Source: an uncultured Eubacteriales bacterium (GTDB lineage Bacteria > Bacillota > Clostridia > Oscillospirales > Oscillospiraceae). From it: 10,390 bases of DNA. A program made the position numbers and the translations under genes. The notes beneath the pieces are model-generated. The model had not been told where the DNA came from. It made no database searches and saw only the letters and a list, made by a program, of their open reading frames with translations. The stretch lies in assembly GCA_949744025.1 (NCBI GenBank), contig CATJWA010000276.1:1-10390 (forward strand), written 5' to 3'. Below, piece by piece: positions 1 to 5,300 of this stretch (positions are counted from its first letter, which is position 1; every line of letters starts with the position of its first letter).

Positions 1-573
1 GCCCGTATCGGGGTGAGCAAAGCGAAGACGCGCCGACCACAGCGCAAGAGAGCAGCCGTCCTGATACCGGCTGTATTTTTTATCTCCAACAAGCGGCAGG
101 CCGCGTGAGGCAAACTGCACGCGTATCTGGTGCGTGCGCCCGGTAACAAGCTCGATGCCGACAAGGCTCAGGCCCTTCGCGGCGGCGAGTGTCTCATAGT
201 TCAAAACCGCCTCCTGCGCGCCCTTTTCAGCCTGCTTTACCACGCGGGTCCTGCGCTCAAGCGTGTCCCGCAGCAGCAGGTCGCGGAAGCTGCCTTTTTC
301 CTGCGGCGGACGCCAGTGTATCACGGCCAAGTAGCTTTTTTCAAATGTTCCCTCCCGTATCTGGCGCGAGAGCTCCGAGGCCGCGCGGTGAGAAAGTGCG
401 TACACCATCACGCCGCCCACCACCCTGTCGAGCCTGTGCACGCTGCGCACGCGCCGCTCAGTACCCAGCCCGGCGGCAAGCAGCTCCGGCATCCCGCCCG
501 GCTCATCCGTAGACAGAACTCCCGCGGGCTTTATGCACACAACTATGCTCTTGTCGCAATAGAGTATCTCCAT
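1..573 (-). CDS. RluA-family RNA pseudouridine synthase (3' end cut by window edge)
   Basis: This enzyme family isomerises specific uridines in rRNA or tRNA to pseudouridine in the cytoplasm. Reading leftward from the ATG at 573, the protein starts MEILYCDKSIVVCIKPAGVL. It carries the RluA catalytic motif HRLDR at residues 46-50, with Asp49 as the expected catalytic aspartate. It also has the family motif GRTHQIR at 145-151 and GDKKY at 163-167. There is no N-terminal S4 RNA-binding domain, so this is the short RluA type. The frame is open for 191 residues to base 1; such proteins usually run about 220 residues, so only the C-terminus should be missing. A modest Shine-Dalgarno sequence (GAAGGA on the minus strand, about 584-590) lies some 10-12 bases before the ATG. 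The target base cannot be told from sequence, so no RluA-F symbol is assigned. The gene is divergent from the two-component operon. Confidence 0.93.
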   Translation of the reverse strand, partial: MEILYCDKSIVVCIKPAGVLSTDEPGGMPELLAAGLGTERRVRSVHRLDRVVGGVMVYALSHRAASELSRQIREGTFEKSYLAVIHWRPPQEKGSFRDLLLRDTLERRTRVVKQAEKGAQEAVLNYETLAAAKGLSLVGIELVTGRTHQIRVQFASRGLPLVGDKKYSRYQDGCSLALWSARLRFAHPDTG

Positions 574-597
574 GGTCTTAAATTTTCCTTCAGAAAG

Positions 598-626
598 TTG
601 TCAATCACAGCCGTGTTTGCTATAAT
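598..626 (+). promoter_or_regulatory. Sigma-70-type promoter of the two-component operon
   Basis: TTGTCA (598-603) and a perfect TATAAT (621-626) are separated by exactly 17 bases. Transcription would start near 633, giving a leader of about 50 bases before the response-regulator ATG at 683. It lies face to face with the minus-strand promoter at 633-661. Confidence 0.8.
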
Positions 627-632
627 CAGTTT

Positions 633-661
633 ATTCTATCAGAAAAATCGCTTTATGGCAA
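633..661 (-). promoter_or_regulatory. Sigma-70-type promoter of the pseudouridine synthase gene
   Basis: Read on the minus strand, TTGCCA (661-656) and TAGAAT (638-633) are separated by 17 bases. Transcription would start near 626 and run left to the ATG at 573. The predicted start lies inside the opposing promoter, so the two polymerase footprints overlap. Confidence 0.6.
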
Positions 662-682
662 ATGCTCACAGAGGAAAAACAG

Positions 683-1354
683 ATGTATAAGATTTTTATA
701 GTTGAGGACGACCCCGTTATCGCGCAGGCAATGAAAAAAAGCCTTGAGTCATATGGCTGGGAGGTCCGCTGCGCGGAGGATTTTGCGGACGTAATCTCCC
801 AGTTCGCCTCCTTTGACCCCCAGCTCGTGCTCATGGACATCTCCCTGCCCTTCTATAACGGCTGCTACTGGTGCACGGAGATACGGAAAATCTCCCGCGT
901 TCCGGTAATCTTCATCTCCTCGCATTCGGACAACATGAACATAGTCATGGCCATGGACATGGGCGGCGACGACTTCATTGCCAAGCCCTTTGACCTGTCC
1001 GTGCTCACGGCCAAGGTCCGCGCGATGCTGCGGCGCACCTATGACTTTGCCGGCAGCGCGCAGCTCATCGAGTGCTCCGGCGCGGTGCTCAACGTGTCCG
1101 ACGGCACGCTCACCTTTTCAGGCGAGCAGCTGGAGCTGACGAAAAACGAGCACCGCATTTTGCAGCTTCTCATGGAAAACCGCGGACGCATAGTCAGCCG
1201 CGACGCGATAATGACCCACCTCTGGCAGTCCGACAGCTTTGTGGACGAAAACACCCTTACGGTGAACGTAACGCGCCTGCGCAAGAAACTTGAGAGCGTG
1301 GGACTGTGCGATTTTATCCGCACAAAAAAGGGTGCGGGCTACATAGTGGAGTGA
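683..1354 (+). CDS. OmpR/PhoB-family response regulator
   Basis: This is a 223-residue DNA-binding response regulator. The receiver domain (about residues 1-115) shows the acidic pocket E8-D9-D10, the phosphoacceptor Asp52 in LVLMDISLP and the conserved Lys101 in AKPFD. A winged-helix effector domain (about 125-222) ends with the typical VDENTLTVNVTRLRKKLE and TKKGAGYIV segments. The family relays a sensor signal by phosphorylation and then binds promoter DNA. The ATG at 683 is preferred because AGAGGA sits 7 bases before it and the protein then begins directly with the first beta strand. An in-frame ATG at 662 has no ribosome binding site and would add only MLTEEKQ. The stop is 3 bases before the histidine kinase start, so the pair is co-transcribed. 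Sequence style and partner resemble BceR-type regulators of peptide-antibiotic sensing systems, but no BceAB transporter is next to it. Confidence 0.93.
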   Translation: MYKIFIVEDDPVIAQAMKKSLESYGWEVRCAEDFADVISQFASFDPQLVLMDISLPFYNGCYWCTEIRKISRVPVIFISSHSDNMNIVMAMDMGGDDFIAKPFDLSVLTAKVRAMLRRTYDFAGSAQLIECSGAVLNVSDGTLTFSGEQLELTKNEHRILQLLMENRGRIVSRDAIMTHLWQSDSFVDENTLTVNVTRLRKKLESVGLCDFIRTKKGAGYIVE

Positions 1355-1357
1355 GAA

Positions 1358-2344
1358 ATGAAGCTGTTTTTGCTCTACCTGAAAAGGCATTACAAGATAA
1401 TGCTTATGCTGCTGCTTTTCGGAGGCATCTTCGCGGGAGTGTTCTCGCTGTACTCCCTGCCCGTGGAGGCGGTGGCCTACTCGCTGGTGCTTTGCGCCTT
1501 TGTCGGGCTCGTGCTGTTTGCGGCGGGCTTTGCGCTGCACCTGCGCCGGCACGTGCGGCTAAAGGCCCTGCAAAACAGCGTTACCGTCTCGCTCGACGGC
1601 CTGCCGGAGCCGGCAGGGACGTTGGAGCGGGACTATCAGGAGCTTCTGCGTATCCTGCGCGAGCATGCCGTGCAGCTCCGCCTCAGGGGCGAGAACAGCC
1701 GGCGCGACGCCTCGGACTACTACACGCTCTGGGCCCACCAGATAAAAACTCCCATCTCCGCCATGCGCCTGCTGCTTCAGTCTCCGGAGCCCGACATCGC
1801 CCAGCTTGAGGCGGAGCTCCTTCAGATTGAACAGTATGTCGGCATGGTGCTGTCCTACCAGCGCCTTGAGGACGACGCGAGCGATTATCTTTTTCGAGAA
1901 TACGATGTGGACGAAATTATTCGCTCCTGCGTCCGCCGCTTTGCCCGGCTTTTTATCCTTCGGCAGATTTCACTGGATTTCCCCGGCACCGGCCTGCGCG
2001 CTGTAACGGACGAAAAATGGCTGGACTTTATAATCAGCCAGCTGCTGTCCAACGCGCTGAAATACACTCCGCCCGGCGGGCGCATACGCATTTACAGAGA
2101 GCTCGAAACCCTGTGCATCGCCGACAACGGCATAGGCATACGCGACGAGGACCTGCCCCGCGTGTTTGAAAAGGGCTTCACCGGCTACAACGGGCGTGAG
2201 GACAAAAAATCCACCGGAATAGGACTGTACCTGTGCCGCCGCGCCTGCGCCAACCTCGGCCACGGTATAAGCATATCCTCCCGCCAGGGCAGGGGAACCA
2301 CAGTGAGGCTCGATTTGAGCACCTATACCGGAAAATTTGAATAA
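1358..2344 (+). CDS. BceS-like (intramembrane-sensing) sensor histidine kinase
   Basis: This is a 328-residue membrane histidine kinase that should phosphorylate the regulator encoded just upstream. Two hydrophobic helices lie at about residues 12-32 and 38-60 with almost no extracellular loop, the layout of intramembrane-sensing kinases. The dimerisation/phosphoacceptor motif is WAHQIKTPISAMR with His127; the HQ(I/M)KTP form is typical of BceS-type kinases. The ATPase domain has an N box (SNALKY, Asn232), a G1 box (DNGIGI, 257-262), an F box (VFEKGFTG, 269-276) and a G2 box (STGIGLYL, 285-292), so it looks catalytically complete. A GGAG at 1348-1351 overlaps the upstream stop and sits 6 bases before the ATG, suggesting translational coupling. 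BceS-type kinases usually depend on an ABC transporter for sensing. None is encoded within the window, so the stimulus is unknown; cell-envelope stress is only an inference. Confidence 0.92.
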   Translation: MKLFLLYLKRHYKIMLMLLLFGGIFAGVFSLYSLPVEAVAYSLVLCAFVGLVLFAAGFALHLRRHVRLKALQNSVTVSLDGLPEPAGTLERDYQELLRILREHAVQLRLRGENSRRDASDYYTLWAHQIKTPISAMRLLLQSPEPDIAQLEAELLQIEQYVGMVLSYQRLEDDASDYLFREYDVDEIIRSCVRRFARLFILRQISLDFPGTGLRAVTDEKWLDFIISQLLSNALKYTPPGGRIRIYRELETLCIADNGIGIRDEDLPRVFEKGFTGYNGREDKKSTGIGLYLCRRACANLGHGISISSRQGRGTTVRLDLSTYTGKFE

Positions 2345-2362
2345 AAGCCTTATATCGAAAAC

Positions 2363-2410
2363 CGGCCAGGCCTTTAATAAAATCTTAAAGGTTTGGCCGA
2401 TTGTTTTTTA
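2363..2410 (+). terminator. Intrinsic terminator after the two-component operon
   Basis: CGGCCAGGCCTTTAA (2363-2377) pairs with TTAAAGGTTTGGCCG (2385-2399) over 15 base pairs, including two G-U wobbles, around a 7-base loop. It is followed by a T-rich tail at 2401-2409. It begins 18 bases after the kinase stop codon and separates this operon from the glycosyltransferase gene. Confidence 0.88.
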
Positions 2411-2463
2411 ATAGCGAAAATACTATCCTTTTAAGTGTCGGAGGCGTTAAAAAAGGCGTATTT

Positions 2464-2510
2464 AATCTTTACCCAATCTTCACGCTTTCCTTAACCGCTT
2501 TCTTAACACG
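2464..2510 (+). promoter_or_regulatory. Four phased CTTNAC direct repeats (Pho-box-like operator)
   Basis: Four copies of CTT(T/C/A)AC start at 2467 (CTTTAC), 2478 (CTTCAC), 2490 (CTTAAC) and 2502 (CTTAAC), spaced 11, 12 and 12 bases, so all lie on one face of the helix. The repetition extends beyond the core: AATCTTTACCC is followed directly by AATCTTCACGC, and then by two similar 13- and 12-base units. Phased direct repeats like this are the binding pattern of OmpR/PhoB-type regulators. Repeats of TT(A/T/C)ACA form at 11-base phasing are known for Bacillus PhoP. The last repeat falls at the expected -35 position of the following -10 element. The bound regulator is not known; it could be a PhoP homologue or the regulator at 683-1354. 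Confidence 0.6.
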
Positions 2511-2522
2511 GGCGTGGTAAAT

Positions 2523-2528
2523 TAAAAT
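2523..2528 (+). promoter_or_regulatory. Probable -10 element of the glycosyltransferase promoter
   Basis: TAAAAT lies 15 bases after the last CTTNAC repeat (2502-2507). There is no good -35 consensus, as expected for a promoter needing an activator bound at the repeats. An overlapping TAAATT at 2518-2523 is an alternative. Confidence 0.4.
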
Positions 2529-2534
2529 CACGAA

Positions 2535-2661
2535 AACGGCAAGCTTTCAAAAATGTAAGGATACCCCTGCGGAATGTAAGCCAAAGCTATGGCAGGCACC
2601 GCGCATGCCGGCGTAAAATTACACTTGGCAGTAATCACACCCAAAGACAGGAGGACAAAAC
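2535..2661 (+). other. Leader of the glycosyltransferase gene, no known riboswitch recognised
   Basis: About 125 bases would be transcribed ahead of the ATG at 2662. The stretch has AATGTAAG twice (2552-2559 and 2573-2580), exactly 21 bases apart. It also has short complementary segments: GCCAA (2580-2584) with TTGGC (2625-2629), GGCA (2595-2598) with TGCC (2606-2609), and ATTAC (2618-2622) with GTAAT (2631-2635). These could give a branched fold, but I do not recognise a described riboswitch class. A perfect AGGAGG (2649-2654) sits 7 bases before the start codon. Confidence 0.3.
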
Positions 2662-3933
2662 ATGCACATTGAAGTTTTGAGGATGGTCAGCCGCGTATTG
2701 GCGGCGCTTGTTTTCATATGCTATCTCTATCAGATAGTCTATCTTTTCGTCCCGATGCTGAAAAAAAGCCGCCCCCACGGTAAAGCCATCATGAACCGCT
2801 ATGCCGTGCTTATCGCCGCTCGAAACGAGGAGAATGTACTGCCTTACCTGCTCGAGAGCATCTCCGCGCAGGACTACCCGAGCGAGCTTGTGGACGTGTA
2901 CGTCGTGGCCGACAACTGCACCGACGGCACCGCCTGCGCGGCGCGCAAGCTCGGGGCCACCGTTTTTGAGCGCTTCAACACACGGCAGGTAGGCAAGGGC
3001 TACGCCCTGAACTTCCTGCTCTCTCAGATGAAAAATACCGGCGTGCTCGACGGCTATGACGCCTTCCTCATATTCGACGCGGACAACCTCCTGCGGCCTG
3101 ACTACATAAGCCAGATGAACCGCACCTGCTCCGACGGCTACGAGGCCTTCTGCGGCTACCGCAACTCCAAGAACTTCGCCGACAACTGGATTTCCTCCGG
3201 TTACGCGCTCTGGTTTATCCACGACTCGGTGCACCTCAACCAGTCGCGTATGCTTCTGGGCACCACCTGCGCCGTCAGCGGCACGGGCTTCGGCTTCCGC
3301 CGCTCGCTGCTGGAAAAGTGCGGCGGCTGGCACTTTTTCACGCTGACAGAGGACATTGAATTCGACACCTGGTGCGCCACGCACGGCGTACGCATAGGCT
3401 TCTGCCGGGATGCCATGCTCTACGACGAGCAGCCCACGTCCCTGCGCCAGTCCTGGCGTCAGCGCACACGCTGGGTGCAGGGCGGTATACAGGTCTCCAT
3501 AAAGTATGCCGCACAGCTCCTGCGCGGCATACTGCGCGGCGGCCGCGCAGGCTACGCCAGCTTTGAAACGGCCACCCTCTCCCTCTGGGGCTACGGGGTT
3601 TCGGCCCTTGCCAGCGGTCTGGCCGTGGTGTGCGCCTTTCTCACGGAGCGCTGGCCCGGCGTGTTTCTGACCCTCGGCACCGCTGTTGTGGGCATGTATG
3701 TATCCATGCTTTTTGTCGGCGCGCTGACGCTTCTGGGCGAGTGGGACAACATCAGCGGCAGCACCGCCAAGAAGGTCATGGGTATGTTCACCTTCCCTTT
3801 CTTCATGCTGACCTTTGTACCCATCGCCATATGCGCCGTGTTTTGCAAATTCGGCTGGCAGCCAATTACGCACACGGTTGCGGTTCCCGTCAGCAGCATG
3901 ATGACGCCCGGCTCACACAGCAGTGCGGCGTGA
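2662..3933 (+). CDS. Membrane-anchored family 2 glycosyltransferase
   Basis: This 423-residue GT2-family enzyme transfers a sugar from a nucleotide-sugar donor. One N-terminal membrane helix (about residues 10-32) precedes a GT-A catalytic domain. The domain starts AVLIAARNEE (48-57), with a nucleotide-binding aspartate at 84 (ADNCTDGT) and a metal-binding FDADN (138-142). It continues with the catalytic-base-type motif TED (229-231) and QRTRW (267-271), the Q-x-x-R-W signature of processive-type GT2 enzymes. Three further hydrophobic segments follow at about 300-327, 332-358 and 373-395. The architecture resembles glycolipid and cell-surface polysaccharide synthases at the inner membrane face; the acceptor cannot be deduced. 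The ATG is fixed by AGGAGG 7 bases upstream. The gene appears to be a single transcription unit behind phased CTTNAC repeats, consistent with regulated envelope remodelling, for example under phosphate limitation (inference). Confidence 0.9.
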   Translation: MHIEVLRMVSRVLAALVFICYLYQIVYLFVPMLKKSRPHGKAIMNRYAVLIAARNEENVLPYLLESISAQDYPSELVDVYVVADNCTDGTACAARKLGATVFERFNTRQVGKGYALNFLLSQMKNTGVLDGYDAFLIFDADNLLRPDYISQMNRTCSDGYEAFCGYRNSKNFADNWISSGYALWFIHDSVHLNQSRMLLGTTCAVSGTGFGFRRSLLEKCGGWHFFTLTEDIEFDTWCATHGVRIGFCRDAMLYDEQPTSLRQSWRQRTRWVQGGIQVSIKYAAQLLRGILRGGRAGYASFETATLSLWGYGVSALASGLAVVCAFLTERWPGVFLTLGTAVVGMYVSMLFVGALTLLGEWDNISGSTAKKVMGMFTFPFFMLTFVPIAICAVFCKFGWQPITHTVAVPVSSMMTPGSHSSAA

Positions 3934-4030
3934 CAATTTCCGGCAGGCAAATTTACCATTTCCCATTACAAAAATAACAAATGGAATTCATGCTGCCGCC
4001 CTGATAAACACAAAAAGCGGCACCGTCTAA

Positions 4031-4072
4031 ATACCAAAAGGGCACGATTATAAAATCGTGCCCTTTTGGTAT
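4031..4072. terminator. Bidirectional intrinsic terminator between convergent genes
   Basis: A perfect 19-base-pair inverted repeat (4031-4049 with 4054-4072) encloses a 4-base loop ATAA. The GC-rich core GGGCACGATT is flanked by AAAA on the left and its partner by TTTT on the right, so either strand gives a hairpin followed by U residues. It lies between the stop of the glycosyltransferase (3933) and the stop of the LysR gene (4101), whose transcripts converge here. The rest of the 167-base gap shows only weak short inverted repeats. Confidence 0.85.
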
Positions 4073-4100
4073 ACATGCGCGTCAACGCAGCAAGGCGATA

Positions 4101-5009
4101 TCACAGGCCCAGCTCCTCGCGGTATTCGCCTTTCTGACATTCGACACAGAGGAGCTCAATGAATTTTTGCAGTTCTTCCGAGATGTCGTTTCTCCTCCAC
4201 ACACACATCAGCCGTTTCTCCACATCTGTGGGAAACACTTTAATTTTCGGGTTACGGACTGTGCGGTTGAACATGAGCGGCATCATACATATACCGTGAC
4301 CTATCTCCATCTCCATAGAAACCGACTCGCTGTTCGAGGTAATCTTGATAGCTTCCGGAGACATGCCATATTCTGAAAGCATGATTTTCAGCCTCGAGAG
4401 CGTTTCAAACGCCTCCTCATTTTTCAGCGGAAACCCCAAATAGGGCTCGTTGCGAAAGTCCAGATAAGACGAAGCCTCATCCGCGCCGGGATAATCCCTT
4501 GGTATCACCAGCCCCATAGGTGTTACAGTCAGAGGGCAGCTTTGAAAGCTGTCGTCCTCGCTCGGAATAAACCTTTCGAGCATGATTGCTATATCAATTT
4601 CACCGGCTTGAAGACACTCGACCAGCGTATCAATGGAGGAACAGACGAGGTTGACGACAATTTTCTCATTAAGCGTTTTTACTACATTGCGCATCGGCTT
4701 TCCTATCTCGAACCAGCTCTGCGCACCAACATTTATTATTAATGCGCCCGCATTCTCGCTGAACTTCTTCCGGTAGCTGTCATACTCCTTGATAAAGCGG
4801 TCGAACATATCATAACAGATTTTGCCGTTTTCCGTCAGACTTATGCCCTTATTCGTGCGTGTAAACAAAGTCACGCCTATATCCTGCTCCAGCAGTGCAA
4901 TTTGCTTGCTGAGCGCCTGCTGCGTTATATACAGCTCGTCCGCTGCCTTTACAATGCTTTTCTTGCCGGCCAGATATAAAAAATTCCGAATCTTACTTTC
5001 GTTTAGCAC
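4101..5009 (-). CDS. LysR-type transcriptional regulator, divergent from the reductase operon
   Basis: This is a DNA-binding regulator of 302 residues, the usual LysR length. The N-terminal winged helix-turn-helix (about residues 4-62) reads FLYLAGKKSIVKAADELYITQ, then ALSKQIALLEQDIGVTLFTR and LTENGK, a clear LysR signature. The remaining part (about 85-295) is the periplasmic-binding-protein-like effector domain. The GTG at 5009 is chosen because it gives the normal LysR N-terminus (MLNESKIRNFLYLAG) and has GGTGA close upstream. A longer reading from a TTG at 5069 would add 20 residues, lacks a ribosome binding site and would run into the dyad at 5062-5088. LysR proteins usually activate a divergent operon in response to a pathway metabolite and repress themselves. 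By that rule it should control the flavoenzyme/MmgE-PrpD operon starting at 5301. The effector is unknown. Confidence 0.92.
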   Translation of the reverse strand: MLNESKIRNFLYLAGKKSIVKAADELYITQQALSKQIALLEQDIGVTLFTRTNKGISLTENGKICYDMFDRFIKEYDSYRKKFSENAGALIINVGAQSWFEIGKPMRNVVKTLNEKIVVNLVCSSIDTLVECLQAGEIDIAIMLERFIPSEDDSFQSCPLTVTPMGLVIPRDYPGADEASSYLDFRNEPYLGFPLKNEEAFETLSRLKIMLSEYGMSPEAIKITSNSESVSMEMEIGHGICMMPLMFNRTVRNPKIKVFPTDVEKRLMCVWRRNDISEELQKFIELLCVECQKGEYREELGL

Positions 5010-5061
5010 ATCTTCACCGCTTTCTCGATTATTTTGAGGTGCACTTTCAAGCGCGCAATGC

Positions 5062-5088
5062 AGATACAACCAAATAGTTGATGTATCT
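5062..5088. promoter_or_regulatory. 27-bp dyad upstream of the LysR gene, candidate operator
   Basis: AGATACA (5062-5068) and TGTATCT (5082-5088) are perfect inverted arms around 13 bases. The interior also contains CAAC (5067-5070) and GTTG (5077-5080). It lies 53-79 bases upstream of the GTG start of the LysR gene. LysR-type sites are imperfect dyads of this size, often with ATAC/GTAT-like half-sites, so autoregulation is plausible. Confidence 0.45.
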
Positions 5089-5169
5089 TAACCCATTTTC
5101 TTATTTACTCACGCACAATAAAAAACTACACTAAAGACATGAGACACCCTCAGGAGCATAAAAGCAGTA

Positions 5170-5175
5170 TATACT
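5170..5175 (+). promoter_or_regulatory. Weak candidate -10 element of the reductase operon
   Basis: TATACT, within TATATACTT (5168-5176), is the best -10-like sequence before the operon. No -35 consensus lies 16-18 bases upstream, as is common for LysR-activated promoters. If used, transcription starts near 5182 and the hairpin at 5199-5228 would be in the leader. Confidence 0.25.
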
Positions 5176-5198
5176 TCACCGTTTTTTGTGTCAAGTTT

Positions 5199-5228
5199 CG
5201 GCTACATAAAAACAAACGGTTGTAGCCG
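5199..5228 (+). promoter_or_regulatory. Inverted repeat upstream of the reductase operon
   Basis: CGGCTACA (5199-5206) and TGTAGCCG (5221-5228) form perfect 8-base arms around a 14-base A-rich spacer. The feature ends 72 bases before the ATG at 5301. It may be a DNA operator for the divergent LysR regulator or a hairpin in the leader RNA. It has no T-tract, so it is not a standard terminator. Confidence 0.45.
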
Positions 5229-5300
5229 CACCGGCACAGGAGGAATGTCTTGCAATAAATTACAGCCGGATTATCGCCAAATAAGAACAGGAGTGAGAAA

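Noticed and set aside
662..682. Upstream ATG for the response regulator
   Set aside because: It has no Shine-Dalgarno sequence; the ATG at 683 has AGAGGA at proper spacing and gives the canonical receiver N-terminus.
2535..2661. Cyclic-di-GMP or cobalamin riboswitch in the leader
   Set aside because: Short GC-rich stems are present but the conserved core sequences of these classes are not found.
2635..3873. Long open frame (412 codons) on the minus strand
   Set aside because: It lies fully antisense to the clear glycosyltransferase. Its translation is low-complexity (Ala/Gly/Val/His-rich) with no recognisable domain; open antisense frames are expected opposite GC-rich genes.
5010..5069. Longer LysR start (TTG at 5069, 20 extra residues)
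   Set aside because: There is no ribosome binding site, the extra residues do not fit the LysR N-terminus, and the start would overlap the 5062-5088 dyad. The GTG at 5009 is better.
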